Positions 17,243-25,505 of a DNA stretch of 64,000 nucleotides are shown piece after piece (the first letter of the stretch is position 1; each line of letters opens with the position of its first letter). The translations under genes and the position numbers were made by a program. Source of the stretch: Aureivirga marina (GTDB lineage Bacteria > Bacteroidota > Bacteroidia > Flavobacteriales > Flavobacteriaceae). The stretch is taken from contig NZ_JADPIB010000006.1 in the NCBI RefSeq assembly GCF_015767265.1, positions 156,037 to 220,036 on the forward strand, in the 5' to 3' direction. The notes under the pieces are model-generated. The model ran no database searches, was not told the origin of the DNA, and saw only the letters and a list, made by a program, of their open reading frames with translations.

Positions 17243-19567
17243 TTATCCAATTACTTTCAATTTTGCAAATTGTAAAAGAAGTTTTTTCACTCCTATTGGA
17301 AATTTAATTTCTGCTTTCTTATCCGCACCAGAACCTTCAATATTTAATACAATTCCTTTACCAAATCTTCCATGTTCTACTTTGTTTCCAACTTCTAAAT
17401 TCATCTGCACAGTTCCAACAGAAGTGGAAGTCGCTGAAGAAACTTTTTTTAAGTTTTTTGGAGGAGTAAAACGTTGCGAAGGAGTAACGTTAACCGTATT
17501 CGGTTTTGTTTTTGTCTGTGGCTTTTTAAAACGGACTGTTTTAGAAGAAGAACCATCATCAAATAATCCAGAATCTAAGAATGGATTTGCTCTTGGATTC
17601 ACAGGAGGCGCTAAATGATCTAAGAATTTCTCATCAATTTCTTCAATAAATCGACTAGGCTCTGCATCCACTAATTTCCCCCAACGGAATCTAGATTGTG
17701 CATACGTTAAATATGCTTGTTTTTCCGCTCTTGTCAAAGCAACATAAAATAGTCTTCTCTCCTCTTCCAATTCACTTCTTGTATTCATACTCATCGCAGA
17801 AGGAAAAAGATTTTCTTCCAATCCAACAACAAAAACGTGTGGAAATTCCAATCCTTTTGCTAAGTGAATTGTTAATAAAGAAACTTTAGGTTCATCATCT
17901 TCTTTATCCGAATCTAAATCTGTAGCTAAAGCAACATCTTCCAAGAAATAAGAAAGAGAAGCATCTTCACCTTTTTCTTCTTGAGTATCGATAAAATCTT
18001 TTAAACCATTTAATAATTCTTGAATATTTTCTATACGACTGATATCTTCTGGAGTTCCATCACTTTCAATGTCTTTGATAATTCTTGTTTGTTTTATCAC
18101 ATGTTCTGCAACTTCAAAAGCATTCTTATTCTTTGCTTCTACTTGAAAACTTTGAATCATCGTTACGAAATTCTCTAATTTCGTTTTAGTTCCAGTATTA
18201 ATTTTAATATCAACTTTATCTAAATTTTGTAAAACATCAAAAATTGAACGCTTATAATGATTTGCTGCAACAGTCAATTTATCCATGGTTGTTTGCCCAA
18301 TTCCACGAGCAGGATAATTGATAATTCGCTTTAAAGCTTCCTCATCACTTGGATTAATTAAAACTCTTAAATATCCTAAAACATCTTTAATTTCTTTTCT
18401 TTGGTAAAATGAAAGTCCTCCATAAATTTTATATGGAATATTTTTCTTTCTTAAAGCATCTTCAATTGCTCTAGATTGTGCATTTGTACGATATAAAACC
18501 GCAAAATCATTGTTAGAAAGTTGCTCATTCATTTTTGTTTCAAAAATTCTTTCTGCAACAAATCTTCCTTCTTCACTTTCTGAATGTGTTCGCATTACTT
18601 TTACTAAACCACCTCTTTCATTTGCTGTCCAAATAGTTTTATCCAGCTTTGTTTGGTTTTTATCAATAACACTATTTGCAGCTTCTACAATATTTTTTGA
18701 AGAACGGTAATTTTGCTCTAATTTGTAAATTTTCACACCTTCGTAGTCACGTTGGAAATTCAAAATATTTTGAATATTCGCGCCACGGAAAGCATAAATA
18801 CTTTGCGAATCATCTCCTACCACACAAATATTTCTAAATCTATCTGCTAAAGCACGAACAATTAAATACTGAGAATGATTGGTATCTTGGTACTCATCTA
18901 CTAAAATATAACGGAATCTATCTTGATATTTAGCTAAAACTTGAGGAAAACGAGTTAAAAGTTCATTTGTTCGAAGCAATAAATCATCAAAATCCATTGC
19001 TCCTGATTTAAAACATCTTTCTACATATTGATGATAAATTTCACCAAGTTTTGGACGTTTTGCCATCATATCTGCTTCTTGCAAATCAGAATTTCCAAAA
19101 TAAGCTCTTACAGTAATTAAACTATTTTTAAGTTGTGAAATCCTACCTAAAACTTGTTTTGGTTTGTATTTATCTTTGTCCAGATTCATTTCTTTAATAA
19201 TCGAAGTGATTAAACGAACGGAATCTTGTGTATCGTAAATTGTAAAATTTGAAGGATAACCTAAATGATCTGCTTCTGAACGTAAAATTCTTGCAAAAAC
19301 AGAGTGAAAAGTTCCCATCCATAGATTTTTTGCTTCTGCTCCAACTACTTTCGAAATACGTTCTTTCATTTCTCTTGCGGCTTTATTCGTAAAAGTTAAC
19401 GAAAGAATATTAAAAGCATCTACTCCATTTTGCATTAAATTTGCAATTCTATATGTCAAAACTCGCGTTTTACCAGATCCTGCTCCTGCAATAATAATCA
19501 TTGGACCTTCCTTATGTAAAACAGCTTCTTTTTGCGCTGGGTTTAAGTTATCTATATAATTCGACAC
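17243..19567 (-). CDS. pcrA: UvrD/PcrA/Rep-type ATP-dependent DNA helicase
   Basis: A 774-residue superfamily 1A helicase. It has a Q motif (NPAQKEAVLHKEGPM), Walker A IIAGAGSGKTRVLTYR near residue 25, LTFTNKAAREMKER, the DExQ box VDEYQDTNHSQY, VGDDSQSIYAFRGA, LEQNYRSS, and LTIHLAKGLEFPHVFVVGLE. The C-terminus has the PcrA-type Tudor-like domain (VGNKVEHGRFGKGIVLNIEG). It unwinds 3'-5' in repair and replication restart. The start is GTG at 19567: the next in-frame codon set upstream ends in TAA, and the family's N-terminal NYIDxLN segment begins directly after this GTG. A -7 box lies at 19630-19637. Confidence 0.93.
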   Translation of the reverse strand: MSNYIDNLNPAQKEAVLHKEGPMIIIAGAGSGKTRVLTYRIANLMQNGVDAFNILSLTFTNKAAREMKERISKVVGAEAKNLWMGTFHSVFARILRSEADHLGYPSNFTIYDTQDSVRLITSIIKEMNLDKDKYKPKQVLGRISQLKNSLITVRAYFGNSDLQEADMMAKRPKLGEIYHQYVERCFKSGAMDFDDLLLRTNELLTRFPQVLAKYQDRFRYILVDEYQDTNHSQYLIVRALADRFRNICVVGDDSQSIYAFRGANIQNILNFQRDYEGVKIYKLEQNYRSSKNIVEAANSVIDKNQTKLDKTIWTANERGGLVKVMRTHSESEEGRFVAERIFETKMNEQLSNNDFAVLYRTNAQSRAIEDALRKKNIPYKIYGGLSFYQRKEIKDVLGYLRVLINPSDEEALKRIINYPARGIGQTTMDKLTVAANHYKRSIFDVLQNLDKVDIKINTGTKTKLENFVTMIQSFQVEAKNKNAFEVAEHVIKQTRIIKDIESDGTPEDISRIENIQELLNGLKDFIDTQEEKGEDASLSYFLEDVALATDLDSDKEDDEPKVSLLTIHLAKGLEFPHVFVVGLEENLFPSAMSMNTRSELEEERRLFYVALTRAEKQAYLTYAQSRFRWGKLVDAEPSRFIEEIDEKFLDHLAPPVNPRANPFLDSGLFDDGSSSKTVRFKKPQTKTKPNTVNVTPSQRFTPPKNLKKVSSATSTSVGTVQMNLEVGNKVEHGRFGKGIVLNIEGSGADKKAEIKFPIGVKKLLLQFAKLKVIG

Positions 19568-19629
19568 GTTGTATTGTTTATAGTTTTAGAATAGTAATTT
19601 TCGTTTTTATATTTCAAAAAAACTGCTTT

Positions 19630-19637
19630 CAAAATTA
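19630..19637 (-). promoter_or_regulatory. -7 promoter box for pcrA
   Basis: The minus strand reads TAATTTTG, an exact TAnnTTTG match 63 bp upstream of the GTG start. No TTG element was found at the usual spacing. Confidence 0.5.
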
Positions 19638-19729
19638 CTTATTTAATTAAAAAAATAGTATTTCAAATATAGTTTTAAGCAGTGAAAAACTGAAACAATT
19701 TAGTAAGAAAATCTCTTAAATTTCATTTC

Positions 19730-20623
19730 TTAAATATAATTCTCAATTTCAGGAAATAACTTTTTAAATTTCTTTTGAAATGGTGCTTTTTCAAAAATAG
19801 TTTCAGAAGTTTTTGGATGTAAAAATTGTAAAGACAAAGCATGTAAATACAATCCTTTTCCTTTTAAAATCAAATTTTCTTTTCCATAAAGTGCGTCTCC
19901 TAAAATTGGATTTCCAATTGCAGCTAATTGAATTCTCAATTGGTGTTTTCTTCCTGTTTTTGGTGTTAATTTTACCAAGTTTAAAAATTCAAATCTAGGC
20001 GATTCTACACTTTTTAAAACTTTAAATGTTGCTTCTGAATCTTTTCCATCTACCTGAGAAGTCAAAATTCCATGTTTTTCCATTTTTCCAATGGTAACAG
20101 CTAAATATGTTTTTGCAACATTTCTGTTTTCAAATAAACTATTTAAGCTTACAATAGTAGAAGCTGTTTTTCCAATCAATAAGGCACCAGAAGTTGGATA
20201 GTCCAAACGATGAATTGGCAAAGGGGCAACAGCATCTTTTTCTATACTTTGTTTTAGATTTGAAACAAGTGCATTTTTGATTGTCCATTTTTTATTTCCA
20301 CTTACCTCAACACCTGCTGGTTTATTAATTATTGCTAAAAAATCATCTTCAAATAAAACTTCTAACTCCAAGTCAATTGAAGTATTTTTCTCTTTAACAG
20401 CAGTGTCTTGAAACAAATCTATTACATCACCTGCATTGATAAAACTTCCAGAATAACCACGTTTTCCATTTACCTGAATCAATCCTTTCTTAAGCGAATT
20501 TTTCATTGCTTTTTTAGAAGGAATTGTCGGAAATGTTCCTGGTACTAAATCGCACAAACGAAAGGATTTCTGTAAATTTTCAGAAACTTGATGAGTTCCT
20601 ATTTTAACCAATGTTGCTTTCAA
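19730..20623 (-). CDS. RluA family pseudouridine synthase
   Basis: 297 residues. The catalytic motif HRLDYPTSG at 138-146 places the nucleophilic aspartate at D141. An N-terminal S4-like RNA-binding segment (about 20-72, KKAMKNSLKKGLIQVNG) precedes it, followed by INKPAGVEVSG and the C-terminal TGRKHQLRIQLAAIGNPILGD split motif. It isomerises uridine in structured RNA (rRNA or tRNA), but the exact site cannot be told. The likely start is TTG at 20623: a stop codon lies upstream in frame with no ATG in between, and the first internal ATG (codon 40) falls inside the S4 segment. Confidence 0.85.
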   Translation of the reverse strand: MKATLVKIGTHQVSENLQKSFRLCDLVPGTFPTIPSKKAMKNSLKKGLIQVNGKRGYSGSFINAGDVIDLFQDTAVKEKNTSIDLELEVLFEDDFLAIINKPAGVEVSGNKKWTIKNALVSNLKQSIEKDAVAPLPIHRLDYPTSGALLIGKTASTIVSLNSLFENRNVAKTYLAVTIGKMEKHGILTSQVDGKDSEATFKVLKSVESPRFEFLNLVKLTPKTGRKHQLRIQLAAIGNPILGDALYGKENLILKGKGLYLHALSLQFLHPKTSETIFEKAPFQKKFKKLFPEIENYI

Positions 20624-20658
20624 TTTATTTCTATTATTTAATTTTTAAAATGGAAGCG

Positions 20659-20666
20659 CAAAAATA
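20659..20666 (-). promoter_or_regulatory. -7 promoter box for the RluA-type gene
   Basis: TATTTTTG on the minus strand, 36 bp before the proposed TTG start, matching TAnnTTTG. Confidence 0.5.
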
Positions 20667-20788
20667 CAATTTCTTTTGATTTGTAAATTAATTTCAAAAG
20701 ATATTAACACGTTAATTTACGTTATATTTTCTTAAAAAAATTGCTATTTATTTTATTTAAAAGTCATTAACTATATTTAGTTATTCTA

Positions 20789-21607
20789 TTAATGTAAATT
20801 CGTTCCACATTGATGACAAAATTCTGCTTTATTATAATGTCTTTCATTTCCACAATTTCTACAGCTTTGCGTATTTGTTCGAATATCTTTGTCTTGTCTT
20901 GTCAATTCAGAAGTTACAATTCCTGTAGGAACAGCAATAATTCCATAACCAAGAATCATCACGACACTTGCAATAAATTGTCCCCAAGAAGTTTGTGGAG
21001 CAATATCTCCATAACCAACAGTTGTTAGTGTTACAATTGTCCAATAAATACTTCTAGGAATACTTGTAAATCCAGCTTCTGGACCTTCAATTAAATACAT
21101 TACAGTTCCTAAAATCACAGCGATACTTATAACAGCTAATAAAAAAACCGAAATTTTAGCGCGACTTGCTCGAATTGCTTTTATTAAAAGATTCGATTCG
21201 CCTATAAATCTTGCTAGTTTCAAAATTCTAAAAACTCTTAATAGTCTTAAAATTCGCACAGCAATTAAAACGTTTGCTCCTCCAAAAAACAAGGAAACAT
21301 ATTTAGGAATTGTAGAAACAAAATCAATTAATCCATAAAAACTAAAAACATAGCGTAGTGGTTTATTAACCGTTACAATTCGTAGAATATATTCTATAGA
21401 AAACAAAATTGTAATCAACCACTCTGCAATATTAATCCATTCTTGGTATTGAATTCGAAAATCTTCTACACTTTCAAGCATTACAACAATTAAACTTGAA
21501 AGAATTAAAATTAATAAAACAATGTCAAAATTTTTTCCTGCTGGAGTATCGGCTTCATAAATAATTTCATGCAATTTTTCTTTCCAATTTCTTTCTTTTT
21601 CTTTCAT
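20789..21607 (-). CDS. Voltage-gated potassium channel with C-terminal zinc ribbon
   Basis: 272 residues forming a six-span ion channel. The S4 sensor has regularly spaced arginines (RILRLLRVFRILKLARF, 118-134), the pore filter TVGYGD is at 196-201, and an S6 helix follows. A C-terminal zinc ribbon, CxxC-x11-CxxC (C249, C252, C264, C267), is placed where many channels have a ligand or tetramerisation domain. It should form a tetrameric inner-membrane K+ channel of the Kv/KvAP type. The zinc ribbon might regulate gating or assembly; that is inference. The gene is monocistronic and divergent from the small basic gene at 21656. Confidence 0.88.
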   Translation of the reverse strand: MKEKERNWKEKLHEIIYEADTPAGKNFDIVLLILILSSLIVVMLESVEDFRIQYQEWINIAEWLITILFSIEYILRIVTVNKPLRYVFSFYGLIDFVSTIPKYVSLFFGGANVLIAVRILRLLRVFRILKLARFIGESNLLIKAIRASRAKISVFLLAVISIAVILGTVMYLIEGPEAGFTSIPRSIYWTIVTLTTVGYGDIAPQTSWGQFIASVVMILGYGIIAVPTGIVTSELTRQDKDIRTNTQSCRNCGNERHYNKAEFCHQCGTNLH

Positions 21608-21643
21608 TTATTTAAATTATTTCTTCAAAAATCTAAATTATTT

Positions 21644-21651
21644 TAATTTTG
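21644..21651 (+). promoter_or_regulatory. -7 promoter box for the small basic protein gene
   Basis: TAATTTTG matches TAnnTTTG and ends only 4 bp before the ATG at 21656. Transcription would then start at or next to the start codon, giving a leaderless or near-leaderless mRNA. Confidence 0.5.
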
Positions 21652-21655
21652 CAAT

Positions 21656-21826
21656 ATGGCAAAAAAAGGTAAAGAAAAAAATACGGTAAATAAGGCGAAA
21701 CATAAAAAGTTGATGGATCGCAAAAAGAATAAGCTTCGAAAATCGAAAGAATCGACAAAACAACGATTAAAAGCAATTATTCAAAAAGCAAATGAATCAA
21801 AATCTGAGGAAGCTTTAGAGCAATAA
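21656..21826 (+). CDS. Small highly basic protein, 56 residues
   Basis: An ATG-initiated frame of 56 codons plus TAA. It reads MAKKGKEKNTVNKAKHKKLM and continues with many lysines and arginines, ending in an acidic SEEALEQ. About a third of the residues are K or R. It has its own -7 box upstream and a terminator directly after the stop, which makes it a real transcription unit and not a chance frame. The composition suggests nucleic-acid or ribosome association. I do not recognise the family and the function is unknown. Confidence 0.7.
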   Translation: MAKKGKEKNTVNKAKHKKLMDRKKNKLRKSKESTKQRLKAIIQKANESKSEEALEQ

Positions 21827-21857
21827 AAAAAGCGAAAGAAAATAACTTTCGCTTTTT
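21827..21857. terminator. Bidirectional terminator between the small basic gene and an outer-membrane protein gene
   Basis: Perfect 12-bp stem AAAAAGCGAAAG/CTTTCGCTTTTT with a 7-base loop between convergent genes. Confidence 0.9.
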
Positions 21858-21875
21858 ATTTTTAGGTGTATTTTT

Positions 21876-22511
21876 TTAAAACTTATATCCTACAGAAAAT
21901 TGTAAAACAGAGTTTTTCATATCATCTTCAGCAACTATTTTATAGAAACCATAACTATAAACTGCTTGCACAAAAACATCAAAATCAAAGTGATACCCAA
22001 GTCCTACACTTCCATCAATTCCAAAACTTTTTGATCTGTTCAATTTATCTCTTTCACGAATCACTTGTGGATTTGGAATAAGTGGAATTGTTTCTTTTGT
22101 TTCAATTTCATTATCTGCTAAAATTGCAAATTGTGGTCCTAAGAAAACATTGAATCCGTCTACAATATAATATTTAGCATAAACTGGGATATTAATATAA
22201 TGCAATGTAATATTTGTATAAATTTCATTCATTACATTTTCATCACCTCCATAAGGAGTTGTATAATTACTTTTTGCTCCTTGTCTTGAATATAAAACTT
22301 CTGGCTGAATAGAAAATCTATCAGTCAGATGAATTTCATAAACTAAACCTGCTGTCCATCCAACTTTAGTTTCACCACCATAAATATCACTATTTACTAA
22401 ATCTGTTATTGTGACACCTCCTTTGACTCCCCACGACATTTCTTTTTTTTGTGCATTTATCGCAAAAAAACCTGCGAAAAATAATAGAATTACTAATAAT
22501 AAATTTCTCAT
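21876..22511 (-). CDS. Outer-membrane beta-barrel protein (PorT-like)
   Basis: 211 residues with a signal peptide (MRNLLLVILLFFAGFFAINAQ). Alternating hydrophobic beta-strands follow, and the protein ends in an aromatic C-terminal strand (VLQFSVGYKF), as in outer-membrane barrels. WGVKGGVTITDL and YEIHLTDRFSIQPEVLYSRQGAKS are typical of the eight-stranded PorT-family barrels that are numerous in Bacteroidota. No specific ligand can be given. The gene is monocistronic, with a shared terminator downstream. It may be a structural or small-solute barrel. Confidence 0.8.
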   Translation of the reverse strand: MRNLLLVILLFFAGFFAINAQKKEMSWGVKGGVTITDLVNSDIYGGETKVGWTAGLVYEIHLTDRFSIQPEVLYSRQGAKSNYTTPYGGDENVMNEIYTNITLHYINIPVYAKYYIVDGFNVFLGPQFAILADNEIETKETIPLIPNPQVIRERDKLNRSKSFGIDGSVGLGYHFDFDVFVQAVYSYGFYKIVAEDDMKNSVLQFSVGYKF

Positions 22512-22633
22512 AATGAATTTCTTTAAGATTTATTCTAATCGAAATTAATTATTAAATAAAGACGTTTTTTATAATAAACTGATAAACTTTGTTAAGATTC
22601 TCTAAAAATTTAATCAAATTTTATATTTATTTA

Positions 22634-23275
22634 TCAATTTTTTTTCTTTAGCATTGGCACAAAACGAAAATTACCATAAGTTCTTTTCTCAAAATCTAAT
22701 TCTGTAGTTCTAGTTAAAACAGTCATTATTTGATCTTCTACTCCAACTGGAATTACAAGTTTTCCTCCAATTTTAAGCTGCATCAATAAATCTTTAGGAA
22801 TAAATGGTGCTCCAGCAGTTACAATAATTCCATCATATGGCGCAAATTCTTTGATTCCTTTATAACCATCACCAAAAGACATATGTTTTGGTTTATAGCC
22901 AATTTTTGGTAAAAACAATTTTGTTTTTTTATATAATTCTTTTTGTCTTTCTATAGTATAAACTTTTGCATTCATTTCTAACAAAACTGCTGTTTGATAT
23001 CCTGATCCTGTTCCTATTTCTAAAATTTTCTGATCAGGTTTAACGTCAAGTAATTCTGTTTGAAATGCAACAGTATAAGGTTGCGAAATGGTTTGTTCTG
23101 CTGCAATAGGAAAAGCTTTATCTTGATAAGCAAAGCTTTCAAAGCCAGAATCCATAAATAAATGGCGTGGAATTTTCTGAATCGCTGTTAAAACATTCAC
23201 ATCCTTTATCCCCTTCTCAATCAATATCTTGACTAACCTATTTCTTAGTCCCTGATGTTTAAATGTATCCTTCAC
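22634..23275 (-). CDS. pcm: Protein-L-isoaspartate (D-aspartate) O-methyltransferase
   Basis: 213 residues. It has the family N-terminus (MKDTFKHQGLRNRLV), IPRHLFMDSGFE, AYQDKAFPIAAEQTISQPY, and the SAM-binding motif I EIGTGSGYQT (86-95). GKLVIPVG closes the Rossmann core. The enzyme methylates isoaspartyl residues using S-adenosylmethionine to start repair of aged proteins. The start is GTG at 23275 (MKDTFKH follows the GTG), with an in-frame TAA two codons upstream (TAA GAG AAA GTG). It is divergent from the Gfo/Idh/MocA gene. Confidence 0.93.
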   Translation of the reverse strand: MKDTFKHQGLRNRLVKILIEKGIKDVNVLTAIQKIPRHLFMDSGFESFAYQDKAFPIAAEQTISQPYTVAFQTELLDVKPDQKILEIGTGSGYQTAVLLEMNAKVYTIERQKELYKKTKLFLPKIGYKPKHMSFGDGYKGIKEFAPYDGIIVTAGAPFIPKDLLMQLKIGGKLVIPVGVEDQIMTVLTRTTELDFEKRTYGNFRFVPMLKKKN

Positions 23276-23328
23276 TTTCTCTTAATATTTGAAAGTATAA
23301 AATTAAATATAAATCATTAAAAAATTGT

Positions 23329-23336
23329 TACTTTTG
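23329..23336 (+). promoter_or_regulatory. -7 promoter box for the Gfo/Idh/MocA gene
   Basis: TACTTTTG, a full match to TAnnTTTG, 16 bp before the ATG at 23353. No -33 TTG at standard spacing. Confidence 0.6.
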
Positions 23337-23352
23337 TTCAAAACAAATTTTT

Positions 23353-24315
23353 ATGTTAAAAGCTGGCGTTTTAGGTGCAGGTCACCTTGGTAAAATACAT
23401 TTAAAATTATTAAAACAATCTTCGAAATATGAGCTTGTTGGTTTTTACGACCCAAGTGCTGAAAATGCAAAAAAAGTTTCGGAAGAATTTGGATATAAAG
23501 CCTTTGCTACTATTGATGAATTAATCGACGCAGTTGACGTTGTAGATATTGTTACTCCTACACTTTCTCATTTTGATTGTGCTGTAAAAGCAATCGAAAA
23601 AGGAAAACATATTTTTATTGAAAAGCCTATTACAAATACAATTCAGGAAGCGGAAGAACTTTTAGAACTTTCTAAAAAATATGGTGTAAAAGGACAAGTT
23701 GGACATGTAGAGCGATTCAATCCTTCGTTTACAGCAGTAAAAGATGTGATGGATTCACCAATGTTTATCGAAACACATCGTCTTGCTGAATTTAATCCAA
23801 GAGGAACAGATGTTCCTGTAGTTTTAGATTTAATGATTCACGATATTGATGTTGTATTAAGTGTAGTAAAGTCGAAAGTAAAAAATATCAATGCAAGTGG
23901 AGTTTCTGTTATTAGCGATACTCCAGATATTGCAAATGCTCGTATTGAATTTGAAAATGGATGTGTTGCAAATTTAACTTCAAGTAGAATTTCTATGAAG
24001 AATATGCGTAAATCGCGTTTCTTCCAAAAAGATGCTTACATTTCTGTAGATTTCTTAGAAAAGAAAAGTGAAGTTGTAAAAATGAAAGATGCTCCAGAAA
24101 ATCCAGATGAATTTGCAATGATTCTTCAAAATGCAGAAGGTGTGAAAAAACAAATTTACTTTGAGAATCCTAAGATTCATCCAAACAATGCAATTTTAGA
24201 TGAATTAGAAACTTTTGCAGATGCTATTATTAATGATACAGATCCTATTGTAACATTAGAAAATGGAACAGATGCATTAAAAGTTGCACATCAAATTATT
24301 GCTTGTTTTAAATAA
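23353..24315 (+). CDS. Gfo/Idh/MocA family NAD(P)-dependent oxidoreductase
   Basis: 320 residues. The N-terminal Rossmann fold has GAGHLGKIH (8-16) and the EKPITN motif (90-95) with the conserved lysine. A C-terminal alpha/beta domain contains the LDLMIHDIDVV segment (MIHDID), which carries the catalytic histidine region. Members oxidise or dehydrate sugars and inositols; this short form with VxxRxSMKNMRKSRFF is common in Flavobacteriia and has no known substrate. It is 40 bp upstream of the 3-hydroxybutyryl-CoA dehydrogenase gene and may share its transcript. Confidence 0.87.
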   Translation: MLKAGVLGAGHLGKIHLKLLKQSSKYELVGFYDPSAENAKKVSEEFGYKAFATIDELIDAVDVVDIVTPTLSHFDCAVKAIEKGKHIFIEKPITNTIQEAEELLELSKKYGVKGQVGHVERFNPSFTAVKDVMDSPMFIETHRLAEFNPRGTDVPVVLDLMIHDIDVVLSVVKSKVKNINASGVSVISDTPDIANARIEFENGCVANLTSSRISMKNMRKSRFFQKDAYISVDFLEKKSEVVKMKDAPENPDEFAMILQNAEGVKKQIYFENPKIHPNNAILDELETFADAIINDTDPIVTLENGTDALKVAHQIIACFK

Positions 24316-24355
24316 AATAAACCCAAAGAATAATTAAAAAATTAACGAAAATAAC

Positions 24356-25246
24356 ATGAAAAATATTACAGTTATCGGAGCAGGTACAATGGGAAATGGA
24401 ATTGCTCATGTATTTGCACAAACTGGATTTACAGTAAATTTAGTAGATATTTCTGAAGCTGCTTTAGAAAGAGGAATTGCTACAATTTCTAAGAACTTAG
24501 ATAGAATGGTAGCAAAAGAAAAAATCTCTCAAGAAGATAAAGAAGCTACTTTAGGAAATATTACTTCTCTAACTTCTGTGGAAGAAGGAGTAAAAGATGC
24601 TGATTTAGTAGTAGAGGCTGCAACTGAAAATGTAGATTTAAAATTAAAAATCTTCAAGCAATTAGATGAATTAGCTCCAGAAAAAACAATCTTAGCTACA
24701 AATACTTCTTCTATTTCTATTACTAAAATTGCTTCTGTTACTGGAAGACCAGAAAAAGTAATTGGAATGCATTTCATGAATCCTGTGCCAATTATGAAAT
24801 TAGTAGAAATTATCCGTGGATATTCTACTACAGATGAAGTAACTGAATCTATTATGGAATTATCTAAAACTTTAAAGAAAGTTCCTGTAGAAGTAAATGA
24901 TTATCCTGGATTTATCGCTAACAGAATTTTAATGCCAATGATTAACGAAGCAATTTATTCTCTTTATGAAGGAGTTGCTGGAGTTTATGAAATTGACACA
25001 GTAATGAAATTAGGAATGGCGCATCCAATGGGACCATTACAATTAGCAGATTTCATTGGATTAGACGTTTGTTTATCAATCTTAAATGTATTACATGAAG
25101 GATTTGGTAATCCAAAATATGCACCATGTCCACTATTAGTAAATATGGTTACAGCTGGAAAAAAAGGTGTGAAATCAGGTGAAGGATTCTATGATTATTC
25201 AGAATCTAGAAAAGCTGAAAAAATTTCTGCACAATTTTTAAAATAA
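24356..25246 (+). CDS. 3-hydroxybutyryl-CoA dehydrogenase (3-hydroxyacyl-CoA dehydrogenase family)
   Basis: 296 residues. GAGTMGNGIAHVFAQTG at 7-23 is the NAD-binding loop. NTSSISIT, the HFMNPVPIMKLVEI segment with the catalytic histidine, and DYPGFIANRILMPMINEAI complete the signature. It ends near the usual length for HbdA-like enzymes (about 282-300). The reaction is NAD(P)-dependent interconversion of 3-hydroxyacyl-CoA and acetoacetyl-CoA in butyrate metabolism or beta-oxidation. It is on the same strand as the Gfo/Idh/MocA gene and is followed by two hairpins. Confidence 0.92.
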   Translation: MKNITVIGAGTMGNGIAHVFAQTGFTVNLVDISEAALERGIATISKNLDRMVAKEKISQEDKEATLGNITSLTSVEEGVKDADLVVEAATENVDLKLKIFKQLDELAPEKTILATNTSSISITKIASVTGRPEKVIGMHFMNPVPIMKLVEIIRGYSTTDEVTESIMELSKTLKKVPVEVNDYPGFIANRILMPMINEAIYSLYEGVAGVYEIDTVMKLGMAHPMGPLQLADFIGLDVCLSILNVLHEGFGNPKYAPCPLLVNMVTAGKKGVKSGEGFYDYSESRKAEKISAQFLK

Positions 25247-25259
25247 AAATGAGTTATAG

Positions 25260-25287
25260 TACTAAATAAAAAGGATTTTATTTAGTA
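25260..25287 (+). repeat. 12-bp perfect inverted repeat (hairpin) after the 3-hydroxybutyryl-CoA dehydrogenase gene
   Basis: TACTAAATAAAA and its complement TTTTATTTAGTA are separated by only AGGA, forming a perfect 12-bp stem 13 bp past the stop. It lacks a T tract directly after it. It could protect the mRNA 3' end or act as an accessory terminator before the one at 25300. Confidence 0.6.
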
Positions 25288-25299
25288 TTAATTGATTTA

Positions 25300-25330
25300 A
25301 AAGCTCGTCATTTGACGGGCTTTTTTTTAT
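25300..25330 (+). terminator. Terminator after the 3-hydroxybutyryl-CoA dehydrogenase gene
   Basis: Stem AAGCTCGTCA/TGACGGGCTT (one G·T pair) followed by eight Ts. Confidence 0.85.
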
Positions 25331-25505
25331 TAAATCCACTTTCTCTCTTCCATTTTTTCACCAACTAAAATAAAAATACAGCTCAAAGTATTAGAAAGCA
25401 ATCATTTGTAAGCTTTTCTACATTTTTAATTTATTTTTTTTCTTAATAATATTTTTTTTGGCACCACTTTTGTCTAATCATATTCAAATTAACAAAATTA
25501 ACAAT

